Positions 7,208 through 16,274 are shown, counted from the stretch's first letter. The stretch is 35,501 nt of DNA from Lentisphaeria bacterium (GCA_017963105.1 JAGCTY010000049.1:1-35501), one strand, 5' to 3'. Notes: generated by a model not told the origin, from the sequence alone. A program made the numbers and translations.

Positions 7208-7235
7208 AATATACATCAAAAATGATGTATTTCAA
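7208..7235 (-). promoter_or_regulatory. hicAB promoter with overlapping palindromic operator
   Basis: Minus strand: -35 TTGAAA (7230-7235), 16-base spacer, -10 TATATT (7208-7213). A perfect inverted repeat, ATACATCA-AAAA-TGATGTAT (7211-7230), fills the space between the two boxes. A repressor bound there would block RNA polymerase, as expected for HicB autoregulation through its ribbon-helix-helix domain. Confidence 0.75.
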
Positions 7236-7246
7236 GAGAGAATAAT

Positions 7247-7264
7247 GTTTTTTTCGAAAAAACA
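7247..7264. terminator. A/T palindrome after lepB, possible terminator
   Basis: Perfect 18-base palindrome: seven T, CG, seven A, bounded by G and C. It lies 12 bases past the lepB stop. A shorter version (T8-CG-A6) lies at 19262-19277, at the end of another gene. There is no GC-rich stem, so termination is only a guess. Confidence 0.35.
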
Positions 7265-7275
7265 CTCGGATTCGT

Positions 7276-8532
7276 TTATTGCAGGTTCATCGCCGTGGGC
7301 TGGGTGGAATGCGGCGGATACTCGGTCGGAACGAGGATCGGCTCCTGACGGTCGACGGGGCCGATGCGGCGCGAGATCGGCCAGAAAACGAAGCAGGCGC
7401 GGCCGATGATATTTTTGACGGGGAGCGGCCCCCAGTCGCGGCTGTCCAGGCTGTTCGCGGTGTTGTCGCCGAGCGCGAAACAGCAGTCGTCGGGCACGGT
7501 GAACTCCACGTTCTCCTCCAGACGCCCCATGCCCTGGTGCCCCTGGTAGCCGCCCAGCCCGGAATACACCTTGCAGAACGCCGGATTGAACCATTCCGCC
7601 GGGCGGAACGTGTTTTCATTTTTCGGGCGGATGTACAGGTGGCCGTCCTGGATGCGGAGCGTGTCGCCGGGCAGTCCGGCGAGGCGCTTGATGTAGTAGT
7701 AGCCGGTCAGCGGCGTCCCGTGCGACGAATTCAGGCCCTCGGTGTTGAACACGAACACCTCGCCGCGCTTGAGCGGCTTGAAATGAATGGAGACGCGGTC
7801 GACGAAAAGATGGTCTCCGGACGACAGCCAGCCGTCGAACACCGTTTCGCCCTGCCGGTACATCCGCGCCCGCGGATCGTTCGGCAAGTAGCGGAAGATG
7901 TTGTCGCGCGGCTCCTCGCCGGGAACCAGGAAGTTTTCGCCGCCGAACCGCAGGACGGAGCCGGTGCGGTAGAAATCGCCGGGATGCAGCAGCGTCGGGA
8001 GGAGCGAGAGCCACGGCCGGACGACGGGGACCGGGTCGGATTCCACCGTCGCGTAATCACGGGGGGAAATGATCTTCGCGGTGGACGCGCCGAGCGGGGT
8101 GAAAAACTTCACAAGTTTGCTTCGATGCGGATCGGACGCCTCGCGGTCGACGTAATGGATGCCGAACAGGGTCGGCTGCATGCTGCTGGTGGGGATCTGG
8201 AACGGCTGGACGAACAGCGCGCGCAGCCCGAACGCCACGCCGAAGGCCACGGCGAGCACGTCCAGCACGGAGCACATCCACGCCCGGAACGTCGACCGTC
8301 CGGAATAGTCGGCGAACGCCCCGGAAACGGTCTTCAGCGCTTCGGCGCATGCGGCTGGATCGGGATTCGACTTCGCTTCGTCGGCGGCCTTCTCGAACTC
8401 CGCGAGCTGCGCCTTCTCCTCGTCCGAGAGGATGTCGTCGTCCTCCGCCAGCGTATGGCGCACGGACGAGACGATCTCGCGGTGGAGTTTGCGGTTGGAA
8501 CGTTTCAGCCAGAGTGTCTGGAGGAAATTCAC
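7276..8532 (-). CDS. lepB: Signal peptidase I with a long insertion
   Basis: A 418-residue leader peptidase that removes signal peptides of exported proteins at the outer face of the inner membrane. It has an unusually long cytoplasmic-type head (1-85), one clear membrane span (about 88-108), the box IPTSSMQPTL with nucleophile S117, YYYIKRLAGLPGD with general base K282, and FALGDNTANSLDSRDWG (352-368). The Ser and Lys are about 165 residues apart, against about 55 in E. coli, so a roughly 110-residue insert lies within the catalytic domain. The start is GTG at 8532: GAGG overlaps the lepA stop 6 bases upstream, and lepA ends 8 bases before, suggesting translational coupling. Confidence 0.92.
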   Translation of the reverse strand: MNFLQTLWLKRSNRKLHREIVSSVRHTLAEDDDILSDEEKAQLAEFEKAADEAKSNPDPAACAEALKTVSGAFADYSGRSTFRAWMCSVLDVLAVAFGVAFGLRALFVQPFQIPTSSMQPTLFGIHYVDREASDPHRSKLVKFFTPLGASTAKIISPRDYATVESDPVPVVRPWLSLLPTLLHPGDFYRTGSVLRFGGENFLVPGEEPRDNIFRYLPNDPRARMYRQGETVFDGWLSSGDHLFVDRVSIHFKPLKRGEVFVFNTEGLNSSHGTPLTGYYYIKRLAGLPGDTLRIQDGHLYIRPKNENTFRPAEWFNPAFCKVYSGLGGYQGHQGMGRLEENVEFTVPDDCCFALGDNTANSLDSRDWGPLPVKNIIGRACFVFWPISRRIGPVDRQEPILVPTEYPPHSTQPTAMNLQ

Positions 8533-8540
8533 GGGCGGCC

Positions 8541-10349
8541 TCACTGCTCGTTGTTCTTCAGGACGGCGATGAACGCCTCCTGCGGGATGTTCACGCGGCC
8601 AATCTGCTTCATGCGCTTCTTGCCTTCCTTCTGCTTTTCCAGCAGTTTGCGCTTGCGGGTGATGTCGCCGCCGTAGCACTTCGCAAGCACGTTTTTCCGC
8701 AGCTGGCGGACGGTCTCGCGGGCGATGACCTTGCCGCCGACCGCGGCCTGGATGGCGATCTGGAACATCTGGGGCGGGATGACGTCTGCGAGGCGTTCGG
8801 CGATCTCGCGGCCGCGGGCGTAGGCGTGATCGGAGTGGACGATGCTGGCGAAGGCGTCGACCGGCTCGCCGTTCACGAGGATGTCGAGCTTCACGAGCTT
8901 TTCGGTCTGCCAGCCCGCCGGTTCGTAGTCGAGGCTGCCGTAGCCGCGCGTGATGGATTTGAGGCGGTCGTGGAAATCGATCAGGATCTCGTGCATGGGG
9001 ATGCAGGCGGTGATCATCACGTGGTTTGCGTCGATGCTCTCCGTGTTCGTGCAGATGCCGCGCTTGTTCATCACCAGGTTCATGATGTCGCCGATGTACT
9101 CGGTGGGGGACATGATGTGGGCGTTGATGAGCGGCTCCTCGATGTGGTCGATCTCGGACGGGTCGGGCAGGTGAACCGGGTTGTCGATCTTCAGCATGTC
9201 GCCGTTGCGGAGGTATACATGGTAGATCACGCTCGGATAGGTTGCAATGATGTCCATGTTGTATTCGCGGCGGAGGCGTTCCTGCACGATCTCCATGTGG
9301 AGGAGGCCGAGGAACCCGCAGCGGAATCCGAACCCGAGGGCAGCGGAGGTCTCGGACTGGTAGTGGAACGCCGGGTCGTTGAGCTGGAGCTTCGCCATGC
9401 TGAACTTGAGCTGCTCGTAGTCGGCGGTGTCGATGGGGTAGATGCCGCTGAAGACCATCGGCTTCACGTCCTGGAATCCGGGCAGCGGCTCGGCGCACGG
9501 CACGGCGGCGTCGGTAACCGTGTCGCCCATCTTCGCATCGGCGGGCGACTTGAGGTTCGGGATGATGTACCCGACGTCGCCTGCCTCGAGCGCGGGCATG
9601 GGCTTCATCTCGGGCGTGAAGACGCCGACTTCCTTGATCTCGCTTTCGAGGCCGGTACTGAACATCTTCAGGCGGCTTCCGCGCGACAGGCTGCCGTTGA
9701 ACATGCGGACATACGTCACCACGCCGCGGTAGGCGTCGTAGATGGAGTCGAAGATCAGCGCGGCGGTCCCGGTCTCCGCGGGCGCTTTCGGCGGCGGCAC
9801 GCGCTGCACGATGGCCTCGAGCAGTTCCGGCACGCCGGTTCCTTCCTTCGCGGACACCAGCAGCACTTCCTCGCGCGGGATCGCCAGGATCTCCTCAAGC
9901 TGGTTGTAGCACAGCGGCAGGTCGGCGGCGGCGAGGTCGATCTTGTTGATGATCGGGATGATGAAGAGGTTGTGGCGCATGGCCAGGTTCACGTTCGCCA
10001 CGGTCTGCGCCTGGACGCCCTGCGTGGCGTCGAGCACCAGGATCGCGCCCTCGCAGGCGGCGAGCGAACGGCTGACTTCGTAGGAGAAGTCCACGTGGCC
10101 GGGGGTATCGATGAGGTTCAGCTCGTATTCGAGGCCGTCGGAGGCGGTGAAGAGCATGCGCACGGGGTGGGACTTGATGGTGATCCCGCGCTCCTGCTCC
10201 AGGTCCATGGCATCCAGGAGCTGGGCGTGGACGAGGTCGCGCTTTTCGACCGTGTGGGTGATCTCAAGCATTCTGTCGGCGAGCGTCGACTTCCCGTGGT
10301 CGATATGTGCGATGATGGAGAAATTACGGATGCGGGTCAGGTCGTTCAT
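8541..10349 (-). CDS. lepA: Elongation factor 4 (LepA)
   Basis: A 602-residue translational GTPase, close to the 599 residues of E. coli LepA, which back-translocates or remodels stalled ribosomes. G motifs are AHIDHGKST (14-22), DTPGH (81-85) and NKID (135-138). The C-terminal domain with GGDITRKRKLLEKQKEGKKR is LepA-specific. The ATG at 10349 is 4 bases after the upstream stop and fits the family N-terminus (MNDLTRIRNFSIIAHID). The lepA-lepB order is common in bacteria and is kept here. Confidence 0.97.
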   Translation of the reverse strand: MNDLTRIRNFSIIAHIDHGKSTLADRMLEITHTVEKRDLVHAQLLDAMDLEQERGITIKSHPVRMLFTASDGLEYELNLIDTPGHVDFSYEVSRSLAACEGAILVLDATQGVQAQTVANVNLAMRHNLFIIPIINKIDLAAADLPLCYNQLEEILAIPREEVLLVSAKEGTGVPELLEAIVQRVPPPKAPAETGTAALIFDSIYDAYRGVVTYVRMFNGSLSRGSRLKMFSTGLESEIKEVGVFTPEMKPMPALEAGDVGYIIPNLKSPADAKMGDTVTDAAVPCAEPLPGFQDVKPMVFSGIYPIDTADYEQLKFSMAKLQLNDPAFHYQSETSAALGFGFRCGFLGLLHMEIVQERLRREYNMDIIATYPSVIYHVYLRNGDMLKIDNPVHLPDPSEIDHIEEPLINAHIMSPTEYIGDIMNLVMNKRGICTNTESIDANHVMITACIPMHEILIDFHDRLKSITRGYGSLDYEPAGWQTEKLVKLDILVNGEPVDAFASIVHSDHAYARGREIAERLADVIPPQMFQIAIQAAVGGKVIARETVRQLRKNVLAKCYGGDITRKRKLLEKQKEGKKRMKQIGRVNIPQEAFIAVLKNNEQ

Positions 10350-10353
10350 GGGA

Positions 10354-13300
10354 TCATTTTCCGATGGATTTTGAAGCGGGGTGAAGGAGTTTCCAGACGC
10401 GGTAATATTCGGAGAGGCCCCATGCCTGGGCGTCGCAGCCGCGCGGCTTGTGCGGCCAGTCGCCGTCGAGGATCTCCGGCATGTGCATGATGCAGCCGTT
10501 GTCAAGCTGGACCGACATGGAGGCCAGCAGGCTGGCCGCGGTGGCACGTCCGAACGCACCGTGCGTGATGTAGTACGCTTCCGGGAAAAGCGGCATCTGC
10601 CAGGTCCAGGCGGTGCCGTTGTGGTACGCCACTTTGCGGCGGGTATCCTCGTCGCCGCAGTAATGCCCCTGGTACGGGTGCAGCGGGTCGTTCAGAAGCA
10701 CACCGTCTTTGCCGTAGACCGGGAGCGGATATTTGACGGGGCGGTCCGCCAGGCTGCGGATGCCGCCGGGGACGAGGAGTTCGGAGGTATTGAGGAGGAT
10801 TCCGCGCCGCAGTCTCTGATCCTCGACCAGCCCCAGCGTGATCGCCAGCAGCTGGTTCGGGCGGAGATGGTCGTCCGGTTCGGCCTTCGAGGCCGGCGTC
10901 CCGGGCGCGCAGTGGAGGCAGTCGGAGAGGTACCCCTCTTCCGGCAGCGGGAAGTATTTCAGGAACGATTCCCGGACCTGGCCGGCGAGTTTTGCCCAGC
11001 GGGCGGCCTTCTTCGCGGGGAGCGAATCCGCCAGGAACCGCAGGGAAGCGTACCAAAGCGCCTGGATTTCGACCGGATAGCCCTCGCGGGGCGTCCCGGC
11101 CGGGAAGTTCGTATCCATCCACGTGAAATGCGCCGGGCTGAAGATGAGGCCGCTTTCCGGATCGCAGGCGATTCCGTTCGGCGCCCCCCTGACCAGCCCT
11201 TCGGCCAGCTCCACGAGTACGTCCAGCAGGGCGCCGCGATCCTTGACCGGGGTCTTCAGGAAGTCGCGGTTCCCGAGGGCGGCGCACAGATCGCGCACGC
11301 CGATGAAAAGCCAAAGAGGCGCGTCGGAGGTGTCGCGGTTGCCGGTGTCGGTCCCGGAGATCATGTTGCAGATGGTCCCGTCCTTCACGAGCGAGGCGAA
11401 CTGAACCAGGATCTGCCTGACGTCCTCATGGAACACCGGTTCCGTCATCAGGCCGCGGACGAAGATGAGCGTGTCGCGGCCCCAGTCGAGGAACCACGGA
11501 TAACCGGCGATCACGGTCTTCAGGCTGCCGCGTCTGACGATAAACGCCTTCAGGCTGTTCAGCATGACTGTCTGCAGGTCGTCGTTCATCGGGTCGTAGC
11601 ACGGCTTTTCTTCCGGAACGGGCGAGATTTTCGGTTCGTCCTCACCCGTCATGATCTGGCCGATCAGGTGCAGGGTGTCGTTGCCGGTCAGGCCGCACTT
11701 GAAATATCCCGGGCTGTACAGGTCGCAGTTCGGGTCAAGGCCGCGTTCCGCCTCGTTTTCCTGGTAGTTCATATACGACCACTCGTCGGAACGCCGGAAC
11801 GTTCCGCCGGAGGCGATCATGCGGAAGATGCGGTCGGGGGCGGGCCTGAACACGAAGCCGAGCGAAGATTCGGTCACGGCGGCGGGGAACGTGTTCTGCG
11901 GTCCCTCGGACGCCTTGGTCAGGCAGTGGAAATTGCGGTCTTCCAGGTCGGGACTGATAAGCAGCTGTACGGGCTCCGCGTCGGAAATCGTTTCCCCGGC
12001 GCCCGTGAAAGCATACCGGTGGAACGATGCCCGGACGGCGTTGCGGTCCGGGACTATGGAAAGCTTGAGCACAAGCCCGACTACGCGGGCATTCCCCACG
12101 GGGACCTTGAAATACCACACTGCGCCGCCGTCGGACGCGATATGGAAACTGTCGATCATTTCGGTGGTGATCGCCTGGCGTCTGGCGCGGCAGATCATCC
12201 AGAGGCGGATCCGTCTCCACATGATGTGGCGGTCGACGGGAATCTCCGGGTGCAGGTTCGCCAGCAGGATTGCGTCATAGCGGCTGAGGAGGCGCCCGCT
12301 TTCCATGCAGACATGCACCGCGGCGCCGCGTCCGTTGGTCTGGAGGAACGTCCGCCCCTTCAGGAAGAATTCGTCGCGGGAGAGGGAGACGACCGCCTTG
12401 TCGACGTCGGCCGACAGAAGCATCAGCACCGCGTTGTCGCGGCGGAGCTCGTCGCCCTCGGATACGAAAACGGCAACTTTCAGTTCAGTCGGCTTGTCCG
12501 GCACAGGCAGCGGGGGCACGATGGAGACGAACCGCCCGTCCGCGCAGGAGATCGAGCGCGCCGAGACGATCACGCGTCCGTCGTCGCGGACGATGTGGAA
12601 CCGGAACCGCACGGGCGAGGACACCAGGATCGAGCGGCCCGGCGCGACGATGACCTCGCGGTGAAGGTCGGTCGGCCATTTCCAGACGATGTACGGGATG
12701 TCCGACTGCCCCTCGAAGAGCTCCTGCAGGAAACCTTCGGGAGATTCGCGGAGACGGCGCGTGAGCGCGGGGACATCGACGCCGGAGAGGACCGGCGTGC
12801 CATTTTTCGCGGTCAGCGCGCGGAGCACGAGCGCCGCCGCCTGCTGATCCTCCAGATGGTCGTATTTCAGACGGCCGCCGTCGACCGCTTCGTCGATTCT
12901 CGGCAGCCAGTCCTGTTCCGGGCTCAGGCATACGACCCGGCCGGGGGAAAGCGGCAGGCTCCATTTGTGGCCGCGCACGGACAGGATGTCCAGACGGCGG
13001 CCGGAGACGAGGTCATACATCCTTTCCCGTGTGAACGTGGCATAACTGGAATCCCACTCGGCGGTCACGGTGCGTTCGCAGTTCAGGTTCATGGCGATGA
13101 GGACGAAGTGCCCCGCATCGCGGTTGGTGCGGATGATCACCACGACGTCCGGCGAACCGGAGTCGATGCAGCGGACGAAAGCGCCGTTGAAAAACGCCGG
13201 ATGCAGGGCGAGGATCGTGTTGAGGCGGGCGATGAAATCGATCTGGTTCGGGGATGCGCCCCAGTTCAGTGCGCTGTCCTGGTGCACATCGACCTTTTCC

Positions 13301-14667
13301 TTCGCGAACCACTCCACGCCGTTGGTGAATCCGAACGCGCCGCAGGAGGACGCCAGCGCGCTCAGCGCGGTGCGGAGCATCGCATAGCGTTCGCCGGAGG
13401 CGGCCAGGCGGTTGTTGTCGTGCGTCTCGGCATAGTGGATCATGAGGCCGTTCGAGGAGGATTCGTTCCATGCGTAGTTCAGGTAGCCTTCGATCTGCTG
13501 GCGGGAATAGTTCTGGAACAGCTCGGAATATGCCCAGTCCATGTTCGCGCGGTCGAGCAGCGCCTGCGTGACTTCGGGCGCGCCGCCGAGCCCTTCCAGC
13601 AGGAAGACCGTGTCCGGGAATTCGCGGCGCACCGTGGCGATGATGTATTCCCAGGCGGCCTCGGGGATCATGTAGCCGGCGTCGCAGCGGAAGCCGTCGA
13701 CGCCGCGGCGGCACCAGGTCAGGAAGACGTCCGCCAGATAGCTCCACAGGGGCGGGTTCTTGTGGTCGAGCTCGATCAGGTCGCCCCAGGTGACGCCCCA
13801 GGCGCCGGGCGAGACGAACGTGCCGTCGTCCTTGCGGACGAACCAGTCGGGATGCTCCTCCTGAAGCTTCGAGGCCCAGCCGGTGTGGTTGATGGCGATG
13901 TCGAGGAAGATGCAGGCGTTCCTGCGATGGACCGCGTCGACCAGCTCGAAGAACTGTTCCAGAGGCGACGCAGCGGTGTCGAACTCCGCCAGAGCGGGAT
14001 CGACCGCGGTGAAGTCCTGCGAGGCGTACGGGCTGCCGAAACGCCCCATGCGCGCATAGGTCGTGGGAACGGGGTTGACGGGGAGCAGATGGATGATGCG
14101 GCATTTGAGGCGGTCGACGATGTGGTCGAGCTCGCGGATGAGGGCGCGGAACGTCCCGCCGGCGGGAATCACGGAGTATCCGGCGCCGTCGAGCGTTTCG
14201 ATGCTTTCGCTCGTCACGCCGGGGGGAAGCACGGAGGCCGCGCGGGCTTTGTTCGCGCCGAACTGGCGGACGAACGCGCAGTAGACGGTGTTCGAGGCGC
14301 AGTAGGCGGCGGAGATCACGTTCAGGTGCAGGTTGTCGCCCTTGACCCAGGTCGTGTTGCCGTCGTCGCCCATGATGCCGCATTTGCACTCGAAATGGCC
14401 GACTTCCGGGAGCGCCAGGCGGACGCGGAACGAAAACTCGTCGGTCCGCTGCATCGGGATGTTGTTCCAATCCTGTCCGATCGGGTTCAGCCTGTGCTCG
14501 GCATGGAGGATGATCTCGTCGCGGTGGATGGCGGCGTTTCCGACATTGGTGCAGAGAAACGCCCGGCCGTTCAGCGGTTCGGAACCGGTGAGCACGAATT
14601 CGATGGTGTCCCCGCAGAACCGCTGGAGATGTTTTCCGGCTTCGGGGTATTGCGTCAGTTCAGGCAT
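10354..14667 (-). CDS. Bifunctional glycogen debranching enzyme (GH13 glucanotransferase-like + GH133 amylo-1,6-glucosidase)
   Basis: A 1437-residue cytoplasmic protein without signal peptide. After an N-terminal beta domain (1-125) comes a GH13 barrel (about 150-520) with all four signature regions: DIAINH (256-261), GFRCDA with predicted nucleophile D329, FLLEG with acid/base E358, and ETHDN with D417. A middle beta-rich linker runs to about 1020. The C-terminal (alpha/alpha) barrel (about 1026-1430) has GYPWFLDWGRDTLI (D1065), GYPVEIQALWY and DAQAWGLSEYYR, typical of amylo-alpha-1,6-glucosidase (GDE_C). This recalls the eukaryotic two-activity debranching enzyme: transfer of the maltooligosaccharide stub, then hydrolysis of the branch glucose. 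AAGGA precedes the ATG. It ends 4 bases before lepA. The division of activities is inferred. Confidence 0.9.
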   Translation of the reverse strand: MPELTQYPEAGKHLQRFCGDTIEFVLTGSEPLNGRAFLCTNVGNAAIHRDEIILHAEHRLNPIGQDWNNIPMQRTDEFSFRVRLALPEVGHFECKCGIMGDDGNTTWVKGDNLHLNVISAAYCASNTVYCAFVRQFGANKARAASVLPPGVTSESIETLDGAGYSVIPAGGTFRALIRELDHIVDRLKCRIIHLLPVNPVPTTYARMGRFGSPYASQDFTAVDPALAEFDTAASPLEQFFELVDAVHRRNACIFLDIAINHTGWASKLQEEHPDWFVRKDDGTFVSPGAWGVTWGDLIELDHKNPPLWSYLADVFLTWCRRGVDGFRCDAGYMIPEAAWEYIIATVRREFPDTVFLLEGLGGAPEVTQALLDRANMDWAYSELFQNYSRQQIEGYLNYAWNESSSNGLMIHYAETHDNNRLAASGERYAMLRTALSALASSCGAFGFTNGVEWFAKEKVDVHQDSALNWGASPNQIDFIARLNTILALHPAFFNGAFVRCIDSGSPDVVVIIRTNRDAGHFVLIAMNLNCERTVTAEWDSSYATFTRERMYDLVSGRRLDILSVRGHKWSLPLSPGRVVCLSPEQDWLPRIDEAVDGGRLKYDHLEDQQAAALVLRALTAKNGTPVLSGVDVPALTRRLRESPEGFLQELFEGQSDIPYIVWKWPTDLHREVIVAPGRSILVSSPVRFRFHIVRDDGRVIVSARSISCADGRFVSIVPPLPVPDKPTELKVAVFVSEGDELRRDNAVLMLLSADVDKAVVSLSRDEFFLKGRTFLQTNGRGAAVHVCMESGRLLSRYDAILLANLHPEIPVDRHIMWRRIRLWMICRARRQAITTEMIDSFHIASDGGAVWYFKVPVGNARVVGLVLKLSIVPDRNAVRASFHRYAFTGAGETISDAEPVQLLISPDLEDRNFHCLTKASEGPQNTFPAAVTESSLGFVFRPAPDRIFRMIASGGTFRRSDEWSYMNYQENEAERGLDPNCDLYSPGYFKCGLTGNDTLHLIGQIMTGEDEPKISPVPEEKPCYDPMNDDLQTVMLNSLKAFIVRRGSLKTVIAGYPWFLDWGRDTLIFVRGLMTEPVFHEDVRQILVQFASLVKDGTICNMISGTDTGNRDTSDAPLWLFIGVRDLCAALGNRDFLKTPVKDRGALLDVLVELAEGLVRGAPNGIACDPESGLIFSPAHFTWMDTNFPAGTPREGYPVEIQALWYASLRFLADSLPAKKAARWAKLAGQVRESFLKYFPLPEEGYLSDCLHCAPGTPASKAEPDDHLRPNQLLAITLGLVEDQRLRRGILLNTSELLVPGGIRSLADRPVKYPLPVYGKDGVLLNDPLHPYQGHYCGDEDTRRKVAYHNGTAWTWQMPLFPEAYYITHGAFGRATAASLLASMSVQLDNGCIMHMPEILDGDWPHKPRGCDAQAWGLSEYYRVWKLLHPASKSIGK

Positions 14668-14701
14668 TCTCGCGTCCTTCGTTTGCCGCGGGGCGGCGTT
14701 G

Positions 14702-15289
14702 TCATTCGATCTCGACGTCTTTCGTCTTCGGGAAGACGCTGATCTCGAACACTTCGGATTTCGTCTGAAGCGTGTTCAGCGCGATCTGGGCGCAGAGCGC
14801 GATGGTGTAGCGGGCCTTGCGCCTGGGCGGTTCGATGTGTTCCAGGAACGTCAGCGGCACGTCGATCAGGGTGCTGTTGCCCGGCTGGAGCAGGAGCGCG
14901 GAACGGCGCGGACGGGATTTCCGCCGTTCGGTTTCGCCGGGCTTCACGTCGGGCCACGCGAGCTTCCAGTCCTCCTCCCTGATCTCGCCGGACTTGCCCG
15001 GCTCGCAGAACGCGTAGTACAGGCGGATGTTGTCGGTCTCATCCATGTACCATTCGTTCACGGAGACGACCGAAACGTCCTGGTTTCTGAGCAGGAAGGT
15101 CATCACCTGGTTCGGCACGCCGAGCGTGTAGTCGAGACGCAGGAGACCGTGCTCGAGCGACATTTTCGCGGTGATCTTCTGGAAATACCTGGTCTCGTCG
15201 AAATCCTGCTGCGCGGCCGGTTCGGCGGAACAGGCCCCGAGGACCAGCAGCGCCGCCAGGGCGAACAGGATCCGTGTCGTTTTCTTCAT
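14702..15289 (-). CDS. Lipoprotein of unknown function
   Basis: A 195-residue protein with a lipoprotein signal: MKKTTRIL, a hydrophobic stretch and the lipobox LGAC, with lipidated C20. The mature part (about 175 residues) looks like a beta-rich periplasmic domain and resembles DUF1425/YcfL-like lipoproteins only loosely (conserved-looking VPNQVMTFLLRNQ and an immunoglobulin-like pattern); I do not make that call. An in-frame ATG at 15322 would put 11 residues before the signal, so the ATG at 15289 is preferred. It sits between lpxA and the debranching enzyme, with gaps of 75 and 34 bases, probably in one operon. Confidence 0.8.
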   Translation of the reverse strand: MKKTTRILFALAALLVLGACSAEPAAQQDFDETRYFQKITAKMSLEHGLLRLDYTLGVPNQVMTFLLRNQDVSVVSVNEWYMDETDNIRLYYAFCEPGKSGEIREEDWKLAWPDVKPGETERRKSRPRRSALLLQPGNSTLIDVPLTFLEHIEPPRRKARYTIALCAQIALNTLQTKSEVFEISVFPKTKDVEIE

Positions 15290-15364
15290 ATTCCGGTCGC
15301 TTTCTCCGGTTTCCGGGCGCATGGTTGCAACTTTGGGGCAATCGTCTGGACGGCCCCGGCGGAA

Positions 15365-16207
15365 TCAGCCTCGGGGCGCGGTGGCGCCGGACTCGAGGGC
15401 GTCGCGCACGTCGTCGTTCACGCCGGTGTATTTCGGGTTGCCGGGCATGATGCCGCGGTTCGACTGCTTGATGAAATTCACGAACAGCTCGACTTCCGGG
15501 CAGTTCGGGATCGTCTTCTCGATCTGCTCCAGCGCGTGCGGGCTGTTCAGGCCCTCGAAGAAGAACGTCTTGATCGCGCGGCGGATCGCCAGGCGGGCGT
15601 CCGGGGTGATGTTCGCGCGGCGCAGGCCGATCGTGTTCGGGCCGCAGATGAAGTTCGTTTCGCGGAGCATGCAGAACGGGGGGATGTCCTGTCCGATCAG
15701 GGACGTCGGCGCGACCATCGCCAGCGCGCCGATGCGGCAGAACTGGTGGACGAGGACGAATCCGCTCATGACGGCGCCGTCGCCGACCTGCACATGGCCG
15801 GAAAGCTGCGTGTGGTTCGCGATGGTCGCATGGTCGCCGATCACCACGTCGTGCGCCACATGCACGAACGCCATCAGCAGCACATGGTTGCCGACGACGG
15901 TTTTCAGCTGCTCGAACGGCGGCCGGTGGATCGTGACGAACTCCCGGATGACCGTGTGGTGCCCGATTTCGCAGTAGGAGACGAGCCCGCGGTAGAAGCG
16001 GTGGTCCTGCGGCTCGGCGCCGACCAGGGCGTTCATGTAGATGCAGCAGTCCGAACCGATGGTGGTATAGCGGCAGATCTTGACGTGGGCGTCGATATAG
16101 CAGTTGTCGCCGATCTTCACGTTGTCTTCGATGACGGCGTAGGGCCCGATCTCGACGTTTTTGCCGATCTGGGCGTCGGGAGATACGATCGCGGTTGGGT
16201 GAATCAT
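15365..16207 (-). CDS. lpxA: UDP-N-acetylglucosamine acyltransferase (LpxA)
   Basis: A 280-residue enzyme for the first step of lipid A synthesis: transfer of a 3-hydroxyacyl chain from ACP to UDP-GlcNAc in the cytoplasm. The first 190 residues form a left-handed beta helix of hexapeptide repeats (IGKNVEIGPYAVIEDNVKIG). The catalytic histidine is in VHVAHDVVIGD (H119), and HQFCRIGALAMV and IGLRRANI match LpxA. The C-terminal helices include FVNFIKQSNRGI. The residue after FVTIHR differs from the E. coli GTVQGGG loop. No lpxD, lpxB or fabZ is adjacent. It is served by a strong promoter (16246-16274) and has AAAGGA before its ATG. It is probably the first gene of a run down to lepB. Confidence 0.94.
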   Translation of the reverse strand: MIHPTAIVSPDAQIGKNVEIGPYAVIEDNVKIGDNCYIDAHVKICRYTTIGSDCCIYMNALVGAEPQDHRFYRGLVSYCEIGHHTVIREFVTIHRPPFEQLKTVVGNHVLLMAFVHVAHDVVIGDHATIANHTQLSGHVQVGDGAVMSGFVLVHQFCRIGALAMVAPTSLIGQDIPPFCMLRETNFICGPNTIGLRRANITPDARLAIRRAIKTFFFEGLNSPHALEQIEKTIPNCPEVELFVNFIKQSNRGIMPGNPKYTGVNDDVRDALESGATAPRG

Positions 16208-16245
16208 GACAAATCCTTTCGGGTTCCTGAAAAAGATGCTCCCAT

Positions 16246-16274
16246 AATATACCCCGCCGCGCCCCGCTTATCAA
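16246..16274 (-). promoter_or_regulatory. lpxA promoter
   Basis: Minus strand: -35 TTGATA (16269-16274), 17-base spacer ending in GGGG, -10 TATATT (16246-16251). The leader before the ATG at 16207 would be about 32 bases. Confidence 0.75.

Noticed and set aside
8533-9498. Upstream extension of the lepB frame into lepA
   Set aside because: The extension is an out-of-frame shadow of lepA; lepB starts at GTG 8532, next to the lepA stop with a Shine-Dalgarno.
8349-10490. Plus-strand frame opposite lepA, and similar frames at 1349-3025, 16305-18155, 19119-21539, 21636-23537 and 24027-25637
   Set aside because: Each lies antisense to a well-identified gene, shows skewed composition and has no domain or Shine-Dalgarno support.
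10381-14742. Plus-strand open frame of about 1450 codons opposite the debranching enzyme
   Set aside because: It mirrors the minus-strand gene codon by codon; the translation is low-complexity Arg/Ala/Val-rich, has no family motif and arises from high GC at third positions.
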